Assembly: GCF_002847285.1 (NCBI RefSeq)
Contig: NZ_CP025407.1
Span: 4,496,501 to 4,560,500, forward strand
Direction of reading: 5' to 3'
DNA length: 64,000 nt
Origin: Streptomyces sp. CMB-StM0423
Lineage (GTDB): Bacteria; Actinomycetota; Actinomycetes; Streptomycetales; Streptomycetaceae
The translations under genes were made by a program, and so were the position numbers. Below the pieces are notes generated by a model that made no database searches, was not told where the DNA came from, and saw only the letters and a list, made by a program, of their open reading frames with translations. Below are positions 1 through 8,970 of this stretch, one piece after another (positions within the stretch are counted from its first letter, which is position 1; every line of letters begins with the position of its first letter).

Positions 1-960
1 GGCGGGCGCGTCGGGGAGCGCCACCGGAGCCGAAGAGGCCGGCGACGGGGCAGGCGATACCGCACGCGCCGGCGCCATTTCACCGGCCGCGGGGGAGGGC
101 ACACCCGCATTCTGGAGGCGGCGCAGCAGGTCGAGTTCCACGTGCCCGGGGAGCGAGCCCGTACGGGCGTCGAAATGCCAGGTGCTCGCCAGCAGGAAGT
201 GCCGGTCGCCCCGGACCAGAATGGGAAAGAAGGGGCGGCTGTGCCGCTGCCCCTCCAGGATTTCCCTGGTGACGTCCTCGGAGTTCTCGGCGTCCGGGGA
301 CATCAGGACGATGATCCCCAGCGCGTGCCGGATCTGCGCGCGGATCGTCCACAGAACGTCGTCGCCCCACGTCAGATGGCTGATGGACCAGACGGGAAGA
401 CCGGCCCTGGACAGCGCGGGCAGCAGCCGGCGGGCGTAGTCCCGTTCCTGGCGCGCGTAGCAGACGACGAAAGACGGCTCGGCCGGTACGTCGAGAGGGC
501 GGGCGGCCGTATCGCGGAGATCCATCGCCTCCGACTCGCCGTTCGTGCCGGGCTCTTCGCCGAGGATCACCCGGGCCAGCTCGGTCACCTTGTCGTCGAA
601 ATCCCGCCCGGTGACGTCCCGGAAATCGACCCATAATCGGGTGGCCGCAAAGGGCAGCGCACCGATATCCATCCCGCTGTGGAGTACGGGGATGAACCGC
701 AGCCCGCGCTGCGTCGAGGCGGTCAGCAGCGCGGCGTACTCCTGGAGCACCCAGGGCTTGTGCACGGCCACCGGGCTGAGTACCTGAATTCCGTGCGTGG
801 AGCGGCGTATGGCCGCTTCGAGCTGATGAACGACGACATCGCCGGGCAGCAGACTGCACTCGTCGAAAAAGACCCGCACCCCGTTGCGCCGGAGCCCCGC
901 CGCCAGTTCCCCCGCCCACGCGCGGTCTTCGGCCGCGTAGGAGATGAAGACGTCCGCCAC
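1..960 (-). CDS. Tandem TIR-domain protein, 3' end cut by window edge
   Basis: The reading frame is open from GTG at 960-958 to the left edge (320 codons, no stop), so the C-terminus is missing. The start follows a purine-rich site (GAGGGGGA) 5 nt upstream. Two TIR domains are visible. The first (about residues 1-130) starts FISYAAEDRAW, carries FFDECSLLPGD, and has a glutamate after a tryptophan (PWVLQEY), where TIR NADases keep their catalytic Glu. The second (about 165-290) has FVVCYARQERDY and SPDAENSEDVTREI. A Pro/Ala-rich linker follows. In bacterial defence, TIR proteins typically cleave NAD+ or make a signal molecule after infection is sensed; that role is inferred here. One leucine is encoded by TTA (636-634), so translation should need the bldA tRNA. 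The partner or sensor lies either in the missing C-terminus or outside the window. Confidence 0.85.
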   Translation of the reverse strand, partial: MADVFISYAAEDRAWAGELAAGLRRNGVRVFFDECSLLPGDVVVHQLEAAIRRSTHGIQVLSPVAVHKPWVLQEYAALLTASTQRGLRFIPVLHSGMDIGALPFAATRLWVDFRDVTGRDFDDKVTELARVILGEEPGTNGESEAMDLRDTAARPLDVPAEPSFVVCYARQERDYARRLLPALSRAGLPVWSISHLTWGDDVLWTIRAQIRHALGIIVLMSPDAENSEDVTREILEGQRHSRPFFPILVRGDRHFLLASTWHFDARTGSLPGHVELDLLRRLQNAGVPSPAAGEMAPARAVSPAPSPASSAPVALPDAPA

Positions 961-1054
961 GCCGTTCCCCCTCGCCGAGACGCGCCATCGCTCCGCATGT
1001 CCAGCATACGGGCAGGAGCGGCGTGTGAGCCGTGGTGCGACGGTGTCCCGGCCG

Positions 1055-2041
1055 TCAGCGGCGGGTGTGGCCGAACAGGGCCATGGCCTCGTCGAGCCGG
1101 ATGCGGGCCCAGTCGTACTGCTTGCTGTCGGTGTGGCCGCGGTAGACCGTCTCGATGACCATGATCAGCATCAGATGGAGGCAGTACAGCCGGCGGCGCA
1201 CCTGCTGCGTCGCAGTCAGCTCCGGGCGGCCGTAGCCGCGCATGAACGGCACCGGGTGGCCGAAGGCCGCCATCTGGGTGCCCGCGAAGCCGGACTCGAT
1301 CAACGGGTCGCCGTAGAAGGCGCGCTCGTGGTCGATGACCCCGACGATCTTGCCGTCGCGCACCATGACGTTGCCGGCCCACAGGTCCCACTCGACGAGG
1401 CGCGGCTCGGTCACCTCGTCGAGGCTGCCGGCGTGGGCGCCGAAGACGGCACGGACGGCGCCGTAGTCCCAGCCGAGGTCGACGCCCCGGCGCTCACCGT
1501 CGGCGAGGACGTCCTCGACCATGCCGCTGAACACCGCCCGCCAACTCGGCCCCCCGGGCCCGGCGAGCGGCCCGAAGGCGTCCCCGCGCAGCGAGTTGAT
1601 CTCCCGGTTGGCCGCGCCGACCTGCTCCATGAGCGAGTCCCGTGCGGCGGCGGAAAGTTCCTTGGCGATGACACCGAGGTTGTCGCCGTCGATGTACGGC
1701 ATGAAGAAGTACTCCGCGTCGCACACCTCGCGGCTGAGATCGGCGAAGTCGACGGCGGGGACCGGCACGGAGGTGTGCGTACGGAGGAGATCCAGCATGC
1801 GCAGCTCGACGGACATGGCGCCGCGCTCGTACGTCATGACCTCCACCTCCGGCGGCGGCGCGATCTTCACCACGACCTCGGCCCCGTCACGCAACCGGAT
1901 GCGATACGCGACGTTGAACCACCCGTGCCCCAACTCGGCGGCCCACCCGTCCCCCACGGGCACGCGGTCGGCCCCGTACGCACGCCCGACCATGGCACGC
2001 AGAGCGTCGGGGGACTGCCTGTTCTTGGTGATGCTCTCCAC
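1055..2041 (-). CDS. Aminoglycoside phosphotransferase-fold (APH) family protein
   Basis: Cytosolic protein of 328 residues. I chose the GTG at 2041 because AGGAAGGGA sits 6 nt upstream, and because the longer open frame upstream looks non-coding. The APH/choline-kinase fold is shown by VVKIAPP (ATP lysine), the catalytic loop EWDLWAGNVMV and the metal-binding IDHERAFYGDP. The usual catalytic-loop histidine (H-x-D-x4-N) is replaced by glutamate, but the aspartate and asparagine are kept, so activity is plausible. The substrate cannot be told from sequence; aminoglycosides, macrolides, choline or a nucleotide are all handled by relatives. It lies 94 bp behind the TIR gene on the same strand and may be co-transcribed with it, or it may be an unrelated resident of the island. 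Confidence 0.8.
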   Translation of the reverse strand: MESITKNRQSPDALRAMVGRAYGADRVPVGDGWAAELGHGWFNVAYRIRLRDGAEVVVKIAPPPEVEVMTYERGAMSVELRMLDLLRTHTSVPVPAVDFADLSREVCDAEYFFMPYIDGDNLGVIAKELSAAARDSLMEQVGAANREINSLRGDAFGPLAGPGGPSWRAVFSGMVEDVLADGERRGVDLGWDYGAVRAVFGAHAGSLDEVTEPRLVEWDLWAGNVMVRDGKIVGVIDHERAFYGDPLIESGFAGTQMAAFGHPVPFMRGYGRPELTATQQVRRRLYCLHLMLIMVIETVYRGHTDSKQYDWARIRLDEAMALFGHTRR

Positions 2042-2579
2042 ACCCGGTCCCTTCCTCGAAGACGCCTCGGCAGTGTTAATCGTCGAGAACAGGAGGCCTT
2101 CCGTACGGATCCCCTCAATCTCTTCCCTGCAACCGGCGGGTCTCGTGTCGGGCCGCTCCACGAGCTTTCTGCAGCTCGCGGACTGCCTCGCCTCTCCGGC
2201 TTTGCCACCAATTGGGCCAGATGGCCCATGCCGTCCACCGTTCCGGCTGTCATGATCTGGCTGCGCGAGCACTGAGGGCGAACGCTGGCTGCACATCGCA
2301 CTTTCAGTCAGCGGCCTCCCCCCTGCCGGTCTGAGACCTCCCGGGCGTGCAGACCTTGGCGGCTGCCGCCACGAGCTCTGGTGAGTGCCCCGCGTTTCCT
2401 GTGGGCGGAGGGCATAGGCACTCTGAGTTCTGTTGACCGCGTTAACAAATTTGAAGTTGTACACACTGTGCGTTTCGTGTACGTTCACGCTTGTGGGCTT
2501 TCCTGTCTGTCACGATGAGCACGCCCGTCAAATAGGGAAGTAGCAGGCCCTCGACGGGGCTGTAAGGGGAGGTAACGGC
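2042..2579. other. Divergent intergenic region (538 bp), no gene
   Basis: It separates the leftward APH gene from the rightward kinase-helicase operon. The right part (about 2430-2500) is clearly richer in A/T than the surroundings, as expected of a promoter or operator. It contains motif copy A (2432-2453) and a near-palindrome GTGTACGTTCAC at about 2476-2487. I see no convincing small gene. Confidence 0.6.
2432..2453 (+). promoter_or_regulatory. Module-boundary motif, copy A
   Basis: GTTGACCGCGTTAAC (inverted repeat GTTGAC / GTTAAC around CGC) followed by AAATTTG. It lies 134 bp before the start of the kinase-helicase gene. Related copies are at 18327, 26343 and 31057 in the same orientation; see findings. 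It may be an operator, a sigma-factor-type promoter (TTGACC would be the -35) or a recombination site. Confidence 0.45.
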
Positions 2580-5500
2580 ATGAGTGGGGATTCCGGGACG
2601 GTTGCGGGGCGGTTCCGGCTGCTGGACCACCTGGACTCGGGGAACATGGGTGAGGTTCACCGCGCCGAGGACCTGGACGCGCCCGAGGACTCGCCCGCAC
2701 GCGTCGTCGCACTCAAGCTCATCCGCCGTCGCCGCTCAGGCACCCTGGTGCAGACGCAGGCCGATCCGCATGCGGCGGCAAGGTTTGCGCGCGAAGTGCG
2801 CATCATGCGTCTGCTGAGCCACCCCAACCTGCCTCGGACCATCGACGGGGGAGTGGATGAGGCCAACGGTGATCTGCCCTACCTCGCCATGGAGTTCCTG
2901 GACGGATACCCGCTCGCCGACCTGATAGCGGAGGAGGGCCAGTTACCGGTCTCCTGGGTCGCCGCCGTAGGGGCACAGATAGCCGATGCCCTGGCAGCCG
3001 CCCATGCCTCCGAGGTAGTCCACCGGGACCTCAAGCCCCGCAACGTGATGCTCACCCGCGGGGGCGCGGTGAAGGTCCTGGACTTCGGGATCGGCCGCAT
3101 CGTCGACGACCCGGACGGAACCAGGCTGACCAGCACGGGAGCGACGGTCGGCACGGCTCGCTACATGGCGCCGGAACAGTTCGAGGCCAGCCTCGTCACC
3201 CAGGCCGCCGATCTGTACGCACTCGGGTGCGTGCTCCACGAGATGCTTCTGGGGAACCCGCCCTTCGTCGGCAACAGTGACTTCGACATCCGGGACAAGC
3301 ATCTCCACCAGGAGCCGACTCCGGTGCGGCTGCTTCGCCGGGACGTGCCGGAGGCGCTGGCCCGGCTGGTGGACCTCCTCCTCGCGAAGAACCCCGCTGA
3401 CCGCCCGGCCGACGCCGTCGCCGTACGGGAGGCGTTGCTGCCCTTCGTGACGCAGGGCGTCCCGCTCCCCGTCTGGCAGGACTTCGACCCGGTGAAGTGG
3501 ATCCTGCGGCCGGCCAGGGACGCCGTCAGGGCCGCCACACAGAAGTCCTCGGGCCCGACGGTCCCCGAGCCGGCGAAGCGACCTCTGTCAGGTTCCGCCA
3601 TGGACGTCTTCGGTGTGCACACGAAACTCATCGACGACTACCGCTCCTTCACCGAGGGCGGCACGGTGATCCGCGACGAACGCGTCAGGGACTTCGTGAA
3701 AAGGGACCTCGACGCCAAGTCGCAATGGCCCAACCCCTGGCTGTCGCTCAACCCCTTCTTCGCCTCGTCCGGAACCGTTGCCGAACTGGCCGCCCAGAAC
3801 GTCCTGCACAGCGAGTGCGCGAAGATCTTCCAGGCGGGGAAGGCCGAGAACTCCACCGTGTGCGACGGCCGCCCGCTCACTCTGCACCGCCACCAGCGTG
3901 CGGCGATCGACGCGGCTGCGGCCGGCGTCTCCTACGTCCTCACCACGGGCACCGGTTCCGGAAAGTCCCTCGCCTACATGGTCCCGATCGTCGACCGGGT
4001 GCTCAGGGAACGGCAGGAAGCCGGACCTGACGCACCCGGGCGGGTGCGGGCGATCATTGTCTACCCGATGAACGCCCTCGCCAACAGCCAGCTCAAGGAG
4101 CTGGAGAAGTACCTGCGCAACGGTTACGGCGAGGGCAACGAGCCCATCACCTTCGCCCGCTACACCGGCCAGGAGGACGACGAGACCCGCCGCCGGATTC
4201 GCCGGGACCCGCCGGACATCCTGCTCACCAACTACGTGATGCTGGAATTGATGCTCACCCGGCCCGACGACCGCGACAGCCTCGTGGCCATGGCTGAGGG
4301 GCTCCAGTTTCTCGTCTTCGACGAACTGCACACCTACCGCGGCCGGCAGGGCGCGGACGTGGCCCTCCTCATCCGCCGGGTGCGCGACGCCTGCCGCGCC
4401 GACGACGTGCAGTGCATCGGCACCTCCGCCACGATGTCCACCGAAGGCAGCTTGGAGGACCAGCAGAAGGTGGTGGCCGATATGGCCACCAAGCTCTTCG
4501 GTACGAAGGTCAGCCCCGACCACGTCATCGGTGAGACCCTCGTCCGGGCCACCGGCGAGCCCCCGTCCGCCGTGCCGGCCAAGCGCCTGGCAGGAGCTGC
4601 CGCACCAAGCGCCTACGCCGACCTCGTGACCGATCCCCTCGCGCGTTGGATCGAGACGTACTTCGGCCTTGGGACCGACGACGCCACAGGGCAACTCGTA
4701 CGGCAGAAGCCCGGGAGGATCGAGGACGCAGCCGCCGAGCTGGCACGGCAGAGCGGCGTCGGGGAAGAGCGGTGCGCGGACGCCTTGCGGGAAACGCTGG
4801 AAGCGGGCTCGCAGGCGTACCACCCCGTCACGGAACGCCCTCTGTTCGCTTTCCGGCTCCACCAGTTCCTGTCCAAGGGCGACACGGTCTACGTCACCCT
4901 GGAGAGCAAGGCCGGCCGCCACGCCACCCGTGACTACCAGCGGGTGCGGCCCGGCACCGACGGGCATGTCCTGATGCCGCTTGCCTTCTGCCGCGAGTGC
5001 GGTCAGGAGTACCTCACCGTGTGGCGTACGGAGAGAGACGGAGAGATCCGCTACGAACCGCGCCGCGACACCGCTGCCACCGGGGGCCGGGCAGGCGACG
5101 GGTACCTCTACATCGATACCGACCGCTACCCGGACACCGCCCCCTGGCCCCACACTTCGGACGAGGCCATCGCCGACCGGCGGCTGCCCGAGTCCTGGCT
5201 GGAGATCGACGACAAGGGCCAGGAGGTCGTCAAGAAGTCCTACCGCGACCGGCTGCCGCGAGCCGTCACCGTCGATCCGTACGGCAACGAGTCCAAGGGC
5301 GAGCTGCACGCGGCGTTCATCCCCGCTCCGTTCCTGTTCTGCCTGCACTGCTCGGTCGCCTACGAGCAGACTCGTGGCAAGGACTTCGCCAAGCTGGCCA
5401 CCCTGGACCAGGAAGGCCGCTCCTCGGCGACCTCGCTGATATCCGCGTCCGTGGTGCGTTCCCTGGACAGCGTGCCGGAAGCGGCGCTCCCCAAGGAGGC

Positions 5501-8500
5501 CCGCAAACTCCTCACGTTCGTCGACAACCGTCAGGACGCCTCCCTCCAGGCCGGTCACTTCAACGACTTCGTCCAGGTCACCGAGTTACGCGGGGCGCTG
5601 TACCGGGCCGTCGTCGACGCGGGGCAGGACGGCATCCAGCACGAGGAACTGACGTCCCGGGTCGCCAACGCCCTCGCCCTCGACCCCTCCGTCTACACCG
5701 GCGAGAGCGATCTGCCACCGCGCCTGGCGGCTGCCGCGGCCAGGACCCTGCGGGATGTGATCGCCTTCCGGCTCTATCTCGACCTGGAACGCGGCTGGCG
5801 CGTCACCATGCCGAACCTGGAGCAGACGGGACTCCTGGAGATCGACTACGCCGACCTTCCCTGGGTCGCCGAGCGGGAGGACCGCTGGGCGAAGGCCCAT
5901 CCGTCGCTGCGCGAGGCCGATACCTCGCTGCGGGCGGAGATCATGAAGGTGCTGCTCGACGAGATGCGCCGATCCCTCGCCATCGACGTCCAGTATTTCC
6001 GCGACGACTTCGACTCGCTGCAGAGCGCAAGCGAGGAACGGCTCGTCGACCCGTGGCGGCTATCCAAGAGCGACAGCCCCAAGGTCGCCACCGCCTACCC
6101 CAGGTCCTCCAAGCCCGGCATGGACCGCACGGGCCTGTTCCTCTCCGCGCGCGGCAAGTACGGGAAGTACCTCCGCCGTACGCACCGGGGGTTCCGCGAC
6201 GGCCTGGACCAGACCGAACTCCAGACCGTCATCGAGGATCTGCTCAAGGTCCTCAGGAACGCCGGACTCGTGACCGAGGTGTCCGTGGCACCTCAGCGGG
6301 CCCGGTACGTCCGCAGGCCGCCGGCGACCGCCACCGGCTACCGGGTGTCCGCCGCCGCCATCATCTGGCGGGCCGGCACCAGCGAGACCGGGGCCCACGA
6401 CCCTCTCACCCGTACGTATGCCAGCGGGGACGGGCCGCGCGTCAACGCCTTCTTCCGCCAGCTCTACCGCGAGGCGGCAGACGGCCTCTCCGGCCTGCTC
6501 GCCCGCGAACACACCGCCCAGGTCGCCCCCGCCGACCGGCAGCAGCGGGAGGAGGACTTCGGCAAGGCAGATCTCAAGCTGCTCTACTGTTCCCCGACGA
6601 TGGAGCTGGGCGTCGACATTTCCTCGCTCAACGCCGTCATGATGCGCAACGTCCCTCCCACCCCGGCCAACTACGCCCAGCGCAGCGGCCGTGCGGGGCG
6701 AAGCGGCCAGCCCGCGCTCGTCACCACGTACTGCGCCACCGGCAACAGCCACGACCAGTACTACTTCCGCCGTTCGCACCGGATGGTCGCCGGCGCCGTC
6801 GCCCCGCCCCGCCTGGACCTGGCCAACGAGGACCTGGTCCGCTCCCACCTCCAGGCCATCTGGCTCGCCGAGGCCGGGCTCGCGCTGGGCCGAGCAATAC
6901 CTCAGGTCCTCGACATCGCCCACCACGAGTCGTCGGGCCGCCCAGCCCCCGGACTCGACCTCCTCGACGACATCCGGACCGCCTCCCACGACCCAGGCGC
7001 GCAGGCTCGCACAGTCGCCGCCGCCCGGCGCGTCCTGGGCCCACTGCTGCCCCGGTTCGGAGAAACGACCTGGTGGGACGAGAGGTGGATCGAGGATGCG
7101 GTGGGCAGGGCCCCGCGCGACTTCGACCGGGCCTTCGACCGCTGGCGCGACCTCTACCGCACGGCCCTGGTCGATCAGTACGTGCAGAACAAGAGAGTCC
7201 TCGACCACACGCTGACCGAGAAGAGCCGGCGTGACGCCTTCCGCCGCCGTACGCAGGCGGAGACCCAGCTCAACCTGCTCAAGAACGAGAGCGCGGACAA
7301 CCGGTCCGTCCTCTCCGACTTCAATCCGTACCGCTACCTGGCGTCCGAGGGCTTCCTGCCCGGCTACTCCTTCCCCCGGCTGCCGCTTGCCGCCTACATC
7401 CCCACTCGCGGCGGCCGTCAGGGCGACGGCGACTACCTCCAGCGGCCCCGCTTCCTCGCCATCCGCGAGTTCGGGCCCGGCGCGCTCATCTACCACGAGG
7501 GCGCCCGCTACCAGGTCACCCGCATTCAGCTTCCACCGGACTCCACCGGCGACATCTCCACCGGCGAGGCCCGGCGCTGCGCCCACTGCGGGTACCTCGA
7601 CGAACCCGAGCAGCGCCGGGACACGTGCGAGATGTGCCAGAAGCCGCTGGGCGCGCCCACCTACGGCCTCCTGCACCTGCACACCGTCTACACGCGGCAC
7701 CGTGAGCGCATCTCCTCCGACGAGGAAGAGCGCCGCAGGGCCGGCTACCGGTTGGAGACGTCGTACCGCTTCCGGTACCACGGCACGCGCCGCGGACGCC
7801 AGGACGCCCGCCTCGCGGACTCCGCCGGCGCCCTCGCCACGCTCACCTACGGAGACTCCGCCACGGTCCGTATCACCAACGTCGGCAGACTGCGTGCCAA
7901 GGACAACGAGCCGCCCGGCTACTGGCTCGATCCGGCCGACGGGCGCTGGATGAACGAGCGGGATGCCTCCGACGCTTCCGGCGACTCCAGCGAGATGCCC
8001 GTCGTCGACGCGGACGGCAAGGAGAAGCGCCGTAAGAAGCGGGTCATCCCGTTCGTCGAGGACCGCCGCAACATCCTCGTCGTCACTCTCGACGAGCCAC
8101 TGCCGGAACCGGTCGCCCTGACGCTCATGTACGCCTTGGAGCGCGGCATCGAGACCGCATTCGAGCTGGAGGACTCCGAGCTGACCAGCGAGTTGCTGCC
8201 ACCGGCCGACGGACCGTGCGACCGGCTGCTGTTCACCGAGGCCGCGGAGGGGGGCGCGGGCGTCCTGCGCCGCATCCAGGCAGAACCGGGAGCCCTCGCC
8301 AGGGCCGCCCGGCAGGCGCTGGCCGTCTGCCACTTCGACGAGCACGGCGAGGACGACGCGGGGCCGCAGTCCGACCGCCCCTGCGCCCGTGGCTGTTACG
8401 ACTGCCTGCTCACGTACGGCAACCAGCTCCACCACGGCGCGATCAACCGTCACGACGTCACCGACCTGTTGCTGCGGCTCGCGTCGGCTGTGGCCACGAG

Positions 8501-8903
8501 TGAGAAGCGCGGTGAGACCAGCACGGAACAGCACCTCAGGCTCATGACTGCCACGGCCACCGCCACCGCTTCAGCCCCGGCCGCCGAAAGCGGTCCGGCC
8601 GAAGCCGCCGCACCGACCGAGGCGGAGTTCCTTGACTGGCTCAGGGATCATGGCCTCCGCCTGCCCGATGAGGCGGGGATCACTGTCTCCGGGGCCGATG
8701 CCCGCCCCGACTTCGTCTACCGGATGCCGGGCGTCAACCTCGCGGTCTTCGTAGGCGGCGAGGACGGGCCGGGGCGGGACGAGGACGCCGAGGACCGGCT
8801 GGACGTCGCCGGCTGGGACGTCATCCGCTTCCCCAGGGGCGGCGACTGGGAAGCCATCGCCGCCGAACACGCCCACTACTTCGGCCTCGGCCCGTCCCGA
8901 TGA
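2580..8903 (+). CDS. Hanks-type Ser/Thr kinase fused to DEAD/DEAH helicase-DUF1998 (DISARM DrmA/DrmB-like)
   Basis: Protein of 2107 residues; ATG after GGGGAGG. Domain order: (1) a soluble Hanks kinase, about 11-290, with ALKLI, HRDLKPRN (D150), DFG (168-170) and APEQ intact but a degenerate glycine loop (DSGNMGEV). (2) A linker region typical of DUF1998 helicases (DVFGVHTKLIDDY). (3) An SF2 helicase with GTGSGKS near 457-463, DELH at 581, and a C-terminal helicase lobe with QRSGRAGRSG at about 1367. (4) A CAHC...CEMC zinc site near 1667. (5) DUF1998 with CARGCYDC at 1935-1942. (6) A Vsr/DUF559-like C-terminal domain (about 2005-2107) whose usual FVDG acid is FVGG here. In DISARM the helicase (DrmA) and DUF1998 (DrmB) are normally separate proteins and no kinase is included, so the fusion is unusual. 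It is the first gene of an operon with the next two. Two TTA codons (2943, 5586) suggest bldA dependence. Helicase/DUF1998 identity is secure; a defence role is inferred. Confidence 0.88.
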   Translation: MSGDSGTVAGRFRLLDHLDSGNMGEVHRAEDLDAPEDSPARVVALKLIRRRRSGTLVQTQADPHAAARFAREVRIMRLLSHPNLPRTIDGGVDEANGDLPYLAMEFLDGYPLADLIAEEGQLPVSWVAAVGAQIADALAAAHASEVVHRDLKPRNVMLTRGGAVKVLDFGIGRIVDDPDGTRLTSTGATVGTARYMAPEQFEASLVTQAADLYALGCVLHEMLLGNPPFVGNSDFDIRDKHLHQEPTPVRLLRRDVPEALARLVDLLLAKNPADRPADAVAVREALLPFVTQGVPLPVWQDFDPVKWILRPARDAVRAATQKSSGPTVPEPAKRPLSGSAMDVFGVHTKLIDDYRSFTEGGTVIRDERVRDFVKRDLDAKSQWPNPWLSLNPFFASSGTVAELAAQNVLHSECAKIFQAGKAENSTVCDGRPLTLHRHQRAAIDAAAAGVSYVLTTGTGSGKSLAYMVPIVDRVLRERQEAGPDAPGRVRAIIVYPMNALANSQLKELEKYLRNGYGEGNEPITFARYTGQEDDETRRRIRRDPPDILLTNYVMLELMLTRPDDRDSLVAMAEGLQFLVFDELHTYRGRQGADVALLIRRVRDACRADDVQCIGTSATMSTEGSLEDQQKVVADMATKLFGTKVSPDHVIGETLVRATGEPPSAVPAKRLAGAAAPSAYADLVTDPLARWIETYFGLGTDDATGQLVRQKPGRIEDAAAELARQSGVGEERCADALRETLEAGSQAYHPVTERPLFAFRLHQFLSKGDTVYVTLESKAGRHATRDYQRVRPGTDGHVLMPLAFCRECGQEYLTVWRTERDGEIRYEPRRDTAATGGRAGDGYLYIDTDRYPDTAPWPHTSDEAIADRRLPESWLEIDDKGQEVVKKSYRDRLPRAVTVDPYGNESKGELHAAFIPAPFLFCLHCSVAYEQTRGKDFAKLATLDQEGRSSATSLISASVVRSLDSVPEAALPKEARKLLTFVDNRQDASLQAGHFNDFVQVTELRGALYRAVVDAGQDGIQHEELTSRVANALALDPSVYTGESDLPPRLAAAAARTLRDVIAFRLYLDLERGWRVTMPNLEQTGLLEIDYADLPWVAEREDRWAKAHPSLREADTSLRAEIMKVLLDEMRRSLAIDVQYFRDDFDSLQSASEERLVDPWRLSKSDSPKVATAYPRSSKPGMDRTGLFLSARGKYGKYLRRTHRGFRDGLDQTELQTVIEDLLKVLRNAGLVTEVSVAPQRARYVRRPPATATGYRVSAAAIIWRAGTSETGAHDPLTRTYASGDGPRVNAFFRQLYREAADGLSGLLAREHTAQVAPADRQQREEDFGKADLKLLYCSPTMELGVDISSLNAVMMRNVPPTPANYAQRSGRAGRSGQPALVTTYCATGNSHDQYYFRRSHRMVAGAVAPPRLDLANEDLVRSHLQAIWLAEAGLALGRAIPQVLDIAHHESSGRPAPGLDLLDDIRTASHDPGAQARTVAAARRVLGPLLPRFGETTWWDERWIEDAVGRAPRDFDRAFDRWRDLYRTALVDQYVQNKRVLDHTLTEKSRRDAFRRRTQAETQLNLLKNESADNRSVLSDFNPYRYLASEGFLPGYSFPRLPLAAYIPTRGGRQGDGDYLQRPRFLAIREFGPGALIYHEGARYQVTRIQLPPDSTGDISTGEARRCAHCGYLDEPEQRRDTCEMCQKPLGAPTYGLLHLHTVYTRHRERISSDEEERRRAGYRLETSYRFRYHGTRRGRQDARLADSAGALATLTYGDSATVRITNVGRLRAKDNEPPGYWLDPADGRWMNERDASDASGDSSEMPVVDADGKEKRRKKRVIPFVEDRRNILVVTLDEPLPEPVALTLMYALERGIETAFELEDSELTSELLPPADGPCDRLLFTEAAEGGAGVLRRIQAEPGALARAARQALAVCHFDEHGEDDAGPQSDRPCARGCYDCLLTYGNQLHHGAINRHDVTDLLLRLASAVATSEKRGETSTEQHLRLMTATATATASAPAAESGPAEAAAPTEAEFLDWLRDHGLRLPDEAGITVSGADARPDFVYRMPGVNLAVFVGGEDGPGRDEDAEDRLDVAGWDVIRFPRGGDWEAIAAEHAHYFGLGPSR

Positions 8904-8970
8904 CGGCCCGCCCGTACCGCTTACCCCGCCCGGTCACCGAACCGGCCGACACGGCTACGAGGAAGTCCCG

